Shown here piece after piece: positions 31,553-41,068 of a stretch of DNA of 64,000 nucleotides. The notes below the pieces were generated by a model that saw only the letters and a program-made list of their open reading frames with translations, was not told the DNA's origin and searched no databases. The stretch spans positions 1-64,000 of the forward strand of contig JAVTVY010020605.1 in NCBI GenBank assembly GCA_036873755.1. Reading direction: 5' to 3'. The position numbers and the translations under genes are program-made. The DNA comes from Hanleya hanleyi. Its lineage: Eukaryota > Mollusca > Polyplacophora > Lepidopleurida > Hanleyidae. The first letter of the stretch is position 1, and every line of letters begins with the position of its first letter.

Positions 31553-32907
31553 ATTGTCTGCAGTTGAAAATCTGAACCAAAGGCTCATGATCAGTTTCAA
31601 CCGTTAACTCTGTGCTTCCATCGAGATATAATCGATGATGATGAATGCCCCATGAAATTCCCAAAGCCTTACTTTCGAGTTGACTATAACGCTGTTCGGT
31701 TTCCGACAAAGATCGACTAGCGCAACTGATCAATATTTCGCCTTGGTGCAAAATGGCACCAAGTCTCAACTGTCAACGTAATGAGCCTGATCACATTAAA
31801 ATAGCCCTGTGTTATGTCAGTACAAATGGCTGCCTTGATCCCCTTAAATGAACCCTCTTGAGCCTCGCCTAAAAGAAATGGAACACCTTTCTTGGCAAGG
31901 CTTTGGTGTAAGACCTCCCATTGAAAAGGTAATATCCTGGACAAAAGACTGACAATACAACTTGCAGCAGATCTTTTCAATTATATTTTGTGAGTCTTAC
32001 ACCAAATCGTTGCCCCTTTCTTTGTCAATGATCTAATGAGTTCAGAAAGAGTAACAAATCGGAATACCAACATAGACGGCAAAACAAGGCTATACCCAGA
32101 AAGATCGAACTTCCGAGACATTCTTTGGTCGTTCTAGAGAGCGAATAGAGTTAATGCGTTTCCCATCGCAGTGCATACCATTCCAATCAAACACAAAACC
32201 AAAGAAAACGATCTCAGAGACCGAAAATATGCATTTCTTCAAACTCAGTGTAAGTTCATACTTGAACAAAGATGACAAAAATGAGCGTAGCGCGCGATCA
32301 TGTGATTGTTGATCAGGACCATGACTGATCAAATCATCGGCGCTATTTTCAACGCCGGGAATATTTTGCAAAACTTGCGACATTTCGTTTTGGGTAATCT
32401 CTGATACCGCATTTATCCCAAAAGGAACTCTAGTGTAGCATCTCAGGCCAACATGAGTACTTATCGTTGTAATGTTTCTGGATTCCTCGTCCACCTCAAA
32501 TTGCAAGTATGTTTGTTGGCGTCCAACTTGCTGAAAACTTCAGAACCATTCAAACGAGTATGCATTTCTTGAACGGTTGGGGCCACGTGACGCTCTCCCT
32601 GAATTGCGGCGTTCGGAGATCTATAATCTCCGCATATTCAGATGTTTTCGGTACCAGGTTTTGGAACAATAACAATTGGACTTACCCAGGGAGGGGTCAG
32701 ACCGTCCACCTTCTTCAAAATGTTTGCTTCCTCTAATTCGGCCAATTCAGTCTCTACGTAAGTGGTAAGGTACTCGCCTGTGGGGCTGGCTGATTGGTTT
32801 TGCATCCGGCTCAACATGAAGTTGGATTTTCGTACCATTGTACTTCCCAGAAAATACACTTTGTCTTTGACACTATTCGGACAATCTAGTCGTTTTAACT
32901 CTTCCAC
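31553..32907 (-). pseudogene. Ty3/gypsy reverse transcriptase and RNase H fragments
   Basis: Minus-strand pieces in several frames carry the RT N-terminal part (32907-32638, TPPWVSPIVIVPKPG), the palm (32506-32090, VPFGINAVSEITQNEM and SADDLISHG at the xxDD position), a connection part (about 31900-31770) and RNase H (31769-31553, ASRSLSETEQRYSQLESKAL and VETDHEPL). The catalytic DD is kept, although its usual Tyr/Val position is Ala. Frameshifts separate the parts, and a roughly 140-bp inverted repeat (TTTGGTGTAAGAC, 31880-32010) lies in the connection region. It cannot make a working enzyme. Confidence 0.8.
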
Positions 32908-33005
32908 AATTTCATCCTAATTAATATCCCTAATTTGTGGTTTTGATTTAACCGATGTATAAGTTTGTCTGTTTGTACATAAGGCTGTTGTTTGTTAAGT
33001 CCTTG

Positions 33006-33400
33006 TGGTGTCTGTAGTGTAGATCATGTTCTGGATGTCCAAAATTTATGCGTATATTTGTACGTGGCTTGTTCTTCATTGCAAATGACACAGAATTGAT
33101 AGGCAATTTTACCTGAGCAAAGCCTAGCTGACTGGCAGTGAGGTATCACAAAATAGAGAAGTCATGCGTGTCAATAACAATAAATTTCACAGTTACCAAT
33201 CGATCACCCAAGTCAAACTTTGCTTGGATTGTGCCTAGCACATCCTCACACCGTGGTTTACCGTACAAAAATACATTGTTTGTTGTTTCTTCCAGAGTGA
33301 CTACGTCATCGATAGTCAAAGTCTGGTCTATTCAGAATGTTACAAGATGCTCCAGAGTCCAACATATGTTCTTGGGGTTTTCTACTCACAGTTAATTATA
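33006..33400 (-). pseudogene. Ty3/gypsy aspartic protease fragment
   Basis: The minus strand encodes LDSGASCNIL, the retropepsin active-site motif (codons at 33346-33359), followed by a strand-rich segment with VTVKFIVIDTHDFSIL and a stop-interrupted continuation (LTASQLG). It stands upstream of the RT fragment as in gypsy pol. At least one frame change and one in-frame stop are present. Confidence 0.65.
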
Positions 33401-33740
33401 CGAATTGCAGTTTTCCGCCTGGATACAAGTGTTCCTATCAATAATGGTGAGTCGAGATCATTGCACATGCTTCGCTCGATGAACGCTTCATTTTGTCCAC
33501 CACCCTCGTTTCCGTTTATGATGGAGTACCTATACTGGCCATTGGTCTGTCGCGAAAGAAGACCAGTGAAATAGTATATGCTATGCTGATGCTGTTCGAG
33601 AACTATTAGGTGTCTGTGTAGGTCTGTATTCTTTGATCAGTCGGATATCGTTCAAAAACTGCACAAAAAGAAAAAAAACGAGGTGTAGGCAAGGCCGATT
33701 TACTCAGTATATCATCACACGGAAGTTTGTATTTGCGGGC

Positions 33741-33979
33741 CCCTCGGTGGCCGAGTGGTCTAAGGCGCTTTGCTGGTGACCGCTAGCCTCACACCGCTGA
33801 ACCGGCACGGGTTCGAGCCCAGCTGGTCCATGTGTGAAAGTTTGTCAGTTACTTGCCGAAGGGCGGTGGTTCTCTCCTGGTACTCCGGCTTCCTCCACCA
33901 ACCAAACTGACTGTCATCATATGAGTGAAACAAACCGGAGTGTGACATTAAGTCAAATTCCCTCCCTCCTCCTTCTTTA
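33741..33979 (+). mobile_element. tRNA-derived SINE with 11-bp target duplication
   Basis: The copy is flanked by TATTTGCGGGC at 33730-33740 and 33980-33990. It begins with a tRNA-like head holding an A box (TGGCCGAGTGGTCTAAGG) and B box (GGGTTCGAGCCC at about 33809), then a body of about 150 bp. The exact duplication indicates a relatively recent LINE-mediated insertion. Confidence 0.85.
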
Positions 33980-33990
33980 TATTTGCGGGC

Positions 33991-35444
33991 ACCAAAATGG
34001 TACACATCCCTAAATTTGCAATCGTCGACTTTCTATTCGTTTCTAACTTCCTGAGACGACATACAAAAATTATGAAACAAAATCATTCCATAATTTAGGA
34101 ACTATACTCATGGACAATGAGAATCGAAATGCTGCAAATCACCGAGATCGCCGATTCGAAAAAAGAGTTATGTCCCCTGCAGTCATTGAAGACGGCTGTG
34201 AACCGAATTGTTTTCACCCGTTCAGCTTTCACAGGCTTATAGAACAAGTTTTTTTCTTACTGATGGATACCATCGTTCCATCGCAATTCCAAGTGTTGTC
34301 AGTGAAAGGAAAGGAATTCGCAGAACACATATATTTCTTTTTAGCAAATTATCTTTCCTGAGATACCAGCTCACTTGTTTGTTTTGCTTCGATACGGACT
34401 TCAGCAACTTTGTGGGGACTGTAAAATAAACTGTTATATAACGTGGTTACTCAGTGGACTATGTAGAATTTCGATTACCTTTGTTGAATCTGTGCGTTAA
34501 AGTGTGCATGATGCCAAAAACTGCCGTACTCCGACTATTTTGACGGAAGTATGCTTCGTTTACCTCCGGAAATTACAACTTAAAGCAAAACTTCAAGAGA
34601 ACGGTCGATTGATTGTCGTGAGAGATGCCATCATGTTCGGTTTAGCAGAGAGAATAGGTCAAACTGCCGTATTCATTTTTTGGACCTTGGTTTATGTTGG
34701 AAGTTAACCAGGGCAATACTTTTATTTTCTTGTACAATAGTTGATCTTCAAACCTGTGACAGTTCTCTGGTCATATTTACAAAACACACAACCTACAGTC
34801 GCCATGGTGATTGGATAGTTAAATTTAAGACGTCACTCCCATCAGCTGTGACTGACTAAAGCATAAGAGGTACATTTTTCAATCTAAATGTTTGGGGCTC
34901 TAACGACGTATGCAATTAGTATTCTCAATGTATTGCGAAGACGCCTTGTTTTGCATATGCCATATCCGTGTGCTGGCTAAATAGTAAGCGCAATTATTTA
35001 AGAAATAATGTTTTCATAGGCGTGCTCAATGGTTATTTTACGCATGGTTAGTGTGGGAAAGTTTATATTTTAGGGCAAGGGCGAAGACTGTACACATGTA
35101 CATTTCACACAACCGTGCTAAAACACTCAATAATTGCACGGTTAGCAAGTTGTTATAGACACAAGTGTTATAGAATTGCAGTTTATAACCAAAAAGCGGG
35201 TTAAGCGACCCGATCTAGGCGTATACTACACCATATTGACCTGTCAAAACGATTAATATGGTCTTAGAGAATCTGACTATACCATAACATGTCGGCATCC
35301 ACTTGAAGAACTTTGCTTCAAGCAGCTTGTGCTGCAGATGTGCCAAGTTCTGATAACCTACATGCAGATATAGATATATTAAATGTTAACATGAAACTGC
35401 GGTGGGAATATATTGAACGGTGTGATCTAGCAAGAAAGAATGTG
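33991..35444. other. No recognised gene
   Basis: AT-rich sequence with short open frames only. I see no domain, RNA gene or clear transposon end before the target duplication of Maverick element 2 at 35445. Confidence 0.45.
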
Positions 35445-35892
35445 ACCCGCAGTAGTATATAAACGGCAAATTGGGTATCATGACGTCAAGGAGCTCTCGT
35501 CCAATCAGAAGCCGTCAAAGGTCATTTCCGGGTCAAAGGTCACGTATTCTCCCGCGGTAATGTGGTCGCTTCCGGTTCCGGCGGTGCTGCGGTCGCTTCC
35601 GGTGCCGAGAACAAGCCTCCGCAAAGTAGTCCTGACATTTCAAATACGCTGGATTCTCCGGCAATCTTCGGGAATATAATGTTCGGTCGTCTTCGGCAAT
35701 GTCCGGAAATATAATGTGTGGTCATCTTCGACAATGTTCGCCCCTCTTCCCGATAATAGATAGCCTTTATCTGCCCTTCCGAAGCATCAATGGCCTGTAC
35801 AGGGTCCCCGACAATATCACTATCTATTTGCCCATGTTAAATGGGCAGTGGGGAACCCACAGTTTCTCCATACCGTGGCAGAAGGTAAAGGG

Positions 35893-35965
35893 TCCTAGTG
35901 GGAATTGAACCCGGGTCGCTTTATCTAGAGGCAGACACGTTATCCATTAGGCCACGAGTTACAGG
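35893..35965 (-). other. tRNA-Arg-like sequence in left TIR of element 2
   Basis: The reverse complement contains the A-box-like TGGCCTAATGGATAACG and the B-box-like GGGTTCAATTCCC at tRNA spacing, with a TCT-like anticodon position. The acceptor stem does not pair, so this is a tRNA-derived relic and not a functional tRNA. Its mirror copy is at 40520-40592. Confidence 0.5.
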
Positions 35966-37254
35966 CTACACACCAAGGTTGAAGATAGCATATATATATC
36001 TCATATATGGCCCATACTGGCACTGACCAATGTTGAACCTAATGGGAAATTTACTCCTGTTCATTGTAGTATGGGTTGTTTGGTTTTGTTTTTCACATCT
36101 CAACACCTAGAACACGACGGGCAGGGTCCCGAAGCGATTGGTTGAAATTGTTTGAAAAAGTCACTGCGCGCATGCGTAGTGGGTAAATAGCGCTGGGAGG
36201 GCGTTTTGGGGCCTAGAGGGGTCCCTGAAGGTCCGACTGAGTCGAGTGAGGTATCAATGTGAAGCATACGTGAGGGAGCATCCGACGGACTGCGTGTGAC
36301 GTAAAACTGACGTCATTCTGCGCATGCGCAGTAGACAAAGTGTACGGAAATACACGTTTTAGGGTCCACGTGGCCCACTATTGGTCCGATGGGGTCGAGT
36401 GAGGTATCATTGTAAAGCATACGTAAGGGAGCATCCGACGGTATGGGTGCGACGTGAAACCGACGTCATACTGCGCATGCGCAGTAGACAAAGTCTATGC
36501 AAATAGACGTTTTGGGGACGAGAGGGGCCCCTATTGGTCCCATTGGATCGAGTGAGGTGTCAATGTGAACAATCGTGAGGGAGCATCCGACGAAATGGGT
36601 GTGACGTGAAACTGATGTTATTCTGCGCATGCGCAGTAGACAAAGGGTATGAACATATACGTTTTGGGGTCTAGGTGGGCCACTATTGGTCCGATGGGGC
36701 CGAGTGATGTATCATTGAAAAGCATACCCGAGGGAGCCTCCGACGGGATGAGAATGACGTAGAACCGACGCCATCTGCGCATGCGCAGTATACAAGGCGT
36801 ATGGAAATGGACGTTTTGTGGACGAGAGGGGCCACTAGTGGTCTGATTGAGTCGTACGAGGTATCAGTGTGAAGCATTCGTGAAGGAGCATCCGACTGGA
36901 CTATTGTATCGTCCGTTTTCAATATTCTGCGCCTGCGTAATCTGGCCGTAGTATAGAAAACAGGGATTTTGGGGGTGCGTGGGGGTGTGTTTGGGGTAGA
37001 GATGGACCACTATTGGTCCATTTTGTGCTTTGGTGGCGTGGGTTCTGCGGTTTCTATGAGCGTGAACTACCTTCGAACACAGAAGAGTTCCAATTTTTTC
37101 TTAGACCTTAGACGCATGGAATGCATGTACTGGCTTTCAACATCCGGATGACCTTCAACATCCGAGACCTTTTCAACATCCGGGTACCCTGGTTTTACAT
37201 CCGGATTCTCTTCAACATCCGGGTAGTTGCATCCTAGGACCGTGGAGCATGCGA

Positions 37255-37440
37255 TGAGTGAGTGAGTGAGTGTGAGTGTGTGAGTGAGTGAGTGAGTGAG
37301 TGAGTGAGGTGAGTGAGGTGAGTGAGGTGAATGAGTGAGTGAGTGAGTCCCAACGCCCGTCTTAACGCATGGACGCACTAACGATGGTGAGCGAGTGAGT
37401 GAGTGAGGGAGTGAGTGAGGGAGTGACTGAGTGAGTGGTC
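37255..37440. repeat. (GAGT)n microsatellite
   Basis: Interrupted GTGAGTGAGTGAG runs occupy most of this stretch inside element 2. The following TTCAACATCCGG-type motifs (37135-37225, just upstream) recur several times and also occur at the inner TIR edges of element 1. Confidence 0.9.
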
Positions 37441-37496
37441 ATATATTTTCGTGTATACACCATTAGCCTATCGGTGAGAAAAGGATGTCAGGTCAA

Positions 37497-37555
37497 TCAT
37501 TTTATTATCCCCTCCAGTACATCATACCCAAGCTGGGGGAGCCGCGTTGGGTATG
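37497..37555 (-). terminator. 3'-end module of element 2: perfect stem-loop plus ATAATAAA
   Basis: On the minus strand CATACCCAA...TTGGGTATG gives a 9-bp perfect stem around GGCTCCCCCAGC, followed by GGGGATAATAAA. It is located downstream of the remnant gene at 37773-38006, as in element 1. Confidence 0.7.
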
Positions 37556-37772
37556 TTTACAATGTCATATTCGTTCTTGCCCGCTAGATGTATTCTCGGC
37601 TGCTCTTGTCCAATCAGAAGTCGCCATTTTAGAAAGTTCCATCTTCGGCCATGTTCGCTCTGAACCGTTTGTTCTAATCGTCATCGGTCAGGCCAGGATA
37701 CCGTTGAGGCAACATATCCTCACATAGTTGTTTGCGCATTCTGAGTATCTATCAGTGCATGGGTGAATACAT

Positions 37773-38006
37773 TCATCCGATGGGAAGATTCCGTAATTTG
37801 GTCACGAAGAACGTGACATTGGTGACCCTCTCCACTATCCACTTGATGTTTGGGAGCTGTTCATAGGCCCATCCCAAGACATCCAATTGGTCCACTTGGT
37901 CCAGCACGGGCTCTAGTGACGCCCGGTTAATGATGGTAAACGGTTGGTCAAATACTCGGCTGTTACTGCTCGGGTAAAAGTATCGGACTTGGTCTGTCTC
38001 CTTATG
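37773..38006 (-). pseudogene. Remnant of the Maverick zinc-finger/PolB-N-terminal protein
   Basis: The minus strand reads HKETDQVRYFYPSSNSRVF, then FDQPFTIINRASLEP, and further on RVTNVTFFVTKL, clearly homologous to the region 26790-27030 of element 1. It starts directly after the (CAC)n tract, so the 5' part is lost, and it ends with TGA right after PIG, at nearly the same place as the element 1 copy. The sequence after the stop is also homologous (TGAATG...TCACCC...GCACTGA). Confidence 0.85.
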
Positions 38007-38009
38007 CTA

Positions 38010-38400
38010 CAACACATAACCAAACGCTACACCACACACCACCACACACCACTATTACCACTACCACACACCAGTTCTACCACCACCATCACCATCACCA
38101 CACACCACCACCACCACCATCACCACACACCGCCACCACCACCACCACCATCACCACCTCACACCATCACCACCACCACCACACACCACCACACGACACA
38201 CCACCACCACCACCACACACCACCACCACCACCACCACACGCCACCACCGGGCGTTGACGCCTGTCAACGCCACCACCACCACCACCACCACACACCACC
38301 ACCACCACTACCACCACCACCACCACCACCACCACCGGGCGTTGACGCCCGTCAACGCCACCACCACCACCACCACACCTCACCACACACCACCACCGCC
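38010..38400. repeat. (CAC)n tract with two embedded hairpins
   Basis: CAC/CACA repeats are interrupted twice by GGGCGTTGACGCC(T/C)GTCAACGCC-type palindromes (near 38249 and 38337), each a 9-10-bp stem. Long frames on both strands are artefacts of the repeat. Confidence 0.9.
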
Positions 38401-39241
38401 AGTGAGTGAGTGAGTCTTCCGGTTCTGATCACGTGACAGTAAACATGTGTGATACGTCTAAGATCTAAGAAAAAATTGGAACTCTTCTGTGTTCGGAGGT
38501 AGTTTATGCTCATAGAAACCGGAAGTGACATCACACATCACACACTTGCGCAGAATTCACGCCACCAAAGCACAAAATGGACCAATAGTGGTCCATCTCT
38601 ACCCCAAACACACCCCACGCATCCCCAAAATCCCTGCTTTCTATACTACGGCCAGATTACGCAGGCGCAGAATATTGAAAACGGACGATACATTAGTCCA
38701 GTCGGATGCTCCTTCACGAATGCTTCACATTGATACCTCATACGACTCAATCAGACCACTAGCGGCCCCTCTCGTCCCCCAAACGCGCAGAATGACGTCG
38801 GTTCTACGTCATACCCATCCCGTCGGATGCTCCCTCACGTGTGCTTTACAATGATACCTCACTCGGGCCCATCGGATCAATAGTGGTCCACCTAGACCCA
38901 AAAATGTATATTTCCATACACTTTGTCTACTGCCCATGCGCAGAATGACGTCAGTTCCACGTCACACCCATCCCGACGGATGCTCCCTTACGTATGCTTT
39001 TCAATGATACCTCACTCGGCCCCATCGGACCAATAGTGGTCCACCTAGACCCAAAAACGTCTATTTCCATACACTTTGTCTACTGCGCATGCGCAGAATG
39101 ACGTCAGTTCCACGTTACACCCATCCCGTCGGTTGCTCCCTCGCGAATGCTTTACAATGATACCTCACTCGGCCCCATCGGACCAACAGTGGTCCACCTA
39201 GACCAAAAAACGTCTATTTCCATACACTTTGTCTACTGCGC

Positions 39242-40166
39242 ATGCGCAGAATGACGTCAGTTCCAAGTCACACCCATCCCGTCGGATGCTCCCTCACGTG
39301 TGCTTTACAATTATACCTCACTCGGCCCCATCGGATCAATAGTGGTCCACCTAGACCCCAAAACGTCTATGTCCATACATTTTGTCTACTGCGCATGCGC
39401 AGAACGTCAATTCCACGTCACACCCATCCCGTCGGATGATCCATCACGAGTGCTACACATTGACACCACACTCGACCCAATAGGACCAATAGTGGCCCAT
39501 GTCGGCCCCAAAACGTCTATTTGCATAGACTTTGTCTATTGCGCATGCGCAGAATGACATCAGTTCCACGTTTCAGCCATCCCGCTGGATGCTCCCTCGC
39601 GTATGCTTTACAATGATACCTCACTTGATGCAATCGGCCCAAAAGTGGTCCACGTGGACCCTAAAACGTGTATTTCCGTACACTTTGTCTACTGCGCATG
39701 CGCAGAATGACGTCAGTTCCAAGTCACACCCATCCCGTCGGATGCTCCCTCACGTGTGCTTTACAATTATACCTCACTCGGCCCCATCGGATCAATAGTG
39801 GTCCACCTAGACCCCAAAACGTCTATGTCCATACATTTTGTCTACTGCGCATGCGCAGAACGTCAATTCCACGTCACACCCATCCCGTCGGATGATCCAT
39901 CACGAGTGCTACACATTGACACCACACTCGACCCAATAGGACCAATAGTGGCCCATGTCGGCCCCAAAACGTCTATTTGCATAGACTTTGTCTATTGCGC
40001 ATGCGCAGAATGACATCAGTTCCACGTTTCAGCCATCCCGCTGGATGCTCCCTCGCGTATGCTTTACAATGATACCTCACTTGATGCAATCGGCCCAAAA
40101 GTGGTCCACGTGGACCCTAAAACGTGTATTTCCGTACACTTTGTCTACTGCGCATGCGCAGAATGA
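39242..40166. repeat. 456-bp near-perfect tandem duplication in the right TIR of element 2
   Basis: The sequence from 39242 recurs at 39698 without a visible difference up to about 40166. The unit equals three of the 152-bp subrepeats, so unequal exchange between subrepeats explains it. The left TIR lacks this duplication. Confidence 0.9.
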
Positions 40167-40519
40167 CATCAGTTTTACGTCACCCCCAGTCCGTCGGATG
40201 CTCCCTCGCGTATGCGTCACATTGATACCTCACTCGACTCAATCGGACCTCTAGGGACCCCTCTAGGCCCCAAAACGTCCTCCCAGCGCTATTTACCCAC
40301 TACGCATGCGCACAGTGACTTTTTCAAAAAAATTCAACCAATCGCTTCGGGACCCTGCCCACCGTGTTCTAGGTGTTGAGATGTAAAAAACAAAACCAAA
40401 CAATCCATACTACAATGACCAGGAGTAAATTTCCCATTAGGTTCAACATTGGTCAGTGGGCCAGTATGGGCCATCTAGTAGACATATATATGCTATTTTC
40501 AACCTTGGTTTGTAGCCTG

Positions 40520-40592
40520 TAACTCGTGGCCTAATGGATAACGTGTCTGCCTCTGGATAAAGCGACCCGGGTTCAATTCTCACTAGGGCAAT
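40520..40592 (+). other. tRNA-Arg-like sequence in right TIR of element 2
   Basis: Mirror copy of 35893-35965: GTGGCCTAATGGATAACG, a TCT-like anticodon position and GGGTTCAATTCTC. Pairing of the acceptor ends is absent. It could still act as an internal RNA polymerase III promoter. Confidence 0.5.
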
Positions 40593-41068
40593 TTACCTTA
40601 TGCCATGGTATGGAGAAACTGAGGGTTCCCCATTGCCCATTTAACATGGGCAAATAGATGGCGATATTGTCGGGGACCCTGCACAGGCCATTGATGCTTC
40701 GGAAGGGCAGATAAAGGCTATCTATTATCGCGAAGAGGGGCGGACATTGCCGAAGATGACCACACATTATATTCCCGGACATTGCCGAAGACGACCGAAC
40801 ATTATATTCCCGGAGATTGCCGGAGAATCCAGCGTATTTGAAATGTCGGGACTACTTTGCGGAGGCTTGTTCCCGGCACCGGAAGCGACCGCAGCACCGC
40901 CGGAACCGAAAACGACCACATCACCGCGAAAGAATACATGACGGGAAGTGATCATTGACCCGGAAATGACCTTTGACGGCTTTTGACTGGAGTTCTGTGA
41001 CGTCATCGATGACGTCATCTCATTTGCATAAATGATACTCAATTTGCCGTTTATATACTACTACCCGC

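Larger units (their letters stand above)
14604..33400 (-). mobile_element. Decayed Ty3/gypsy retrotransposon pol, interrupted by several insertions
   Basis: Minus-strand fragments occur in the order protease (about 33400-33006), reverse transcriptase and RNase H (32907-31553), integrase N-terminal part (29889-29816 and 28848-28785), then integrase zinc-binding, core and C-terminal parts (15282-14604). The order matches a Ty3/gypsy pol. The gaps are explained by later insertions with clean target duplications: a TA-flanked MITE (30862-31550), a TTAA-flanked MITE (28853-29811), Maverick element 1 (15283-28778) and, at the 3' end, a fold-back element. A further fold-back lies at 29890-30572. LTRs and gag were not identified. 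The copy has frameshifts and cannot be functional. Confidence 0.75.
35451..41062. mobile_element. Maverick/Polinton element 2 (5.6-kb deletion derivative)
   Basis: The ends AGTAGTATATAAACGGC (35451) and its inverse (ending 41062) are flanked by an identical 6-bp ACCCGC (35445-35450, 41063-41068). Long inverted repeats make up most of the element: outer unique arms of about 650 bp, then arrays of about 152-bp units with TGCGCATGCGCA. The unshared centre (about 37000-38470) holds microsatellites, a minus-strand remnant of the zinc-finger/PolB N-terminal gene and its 3' hairpin module. No capsid, integrase or ATPase gene remains. It must have been mobilised by proteins of related elements. Confidence 0.9.

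Noticed and set aside
38159..38386. Gly/Val-rich protein on the minus strand
   Set aside because: Encoded only by the (CAC)n tract.
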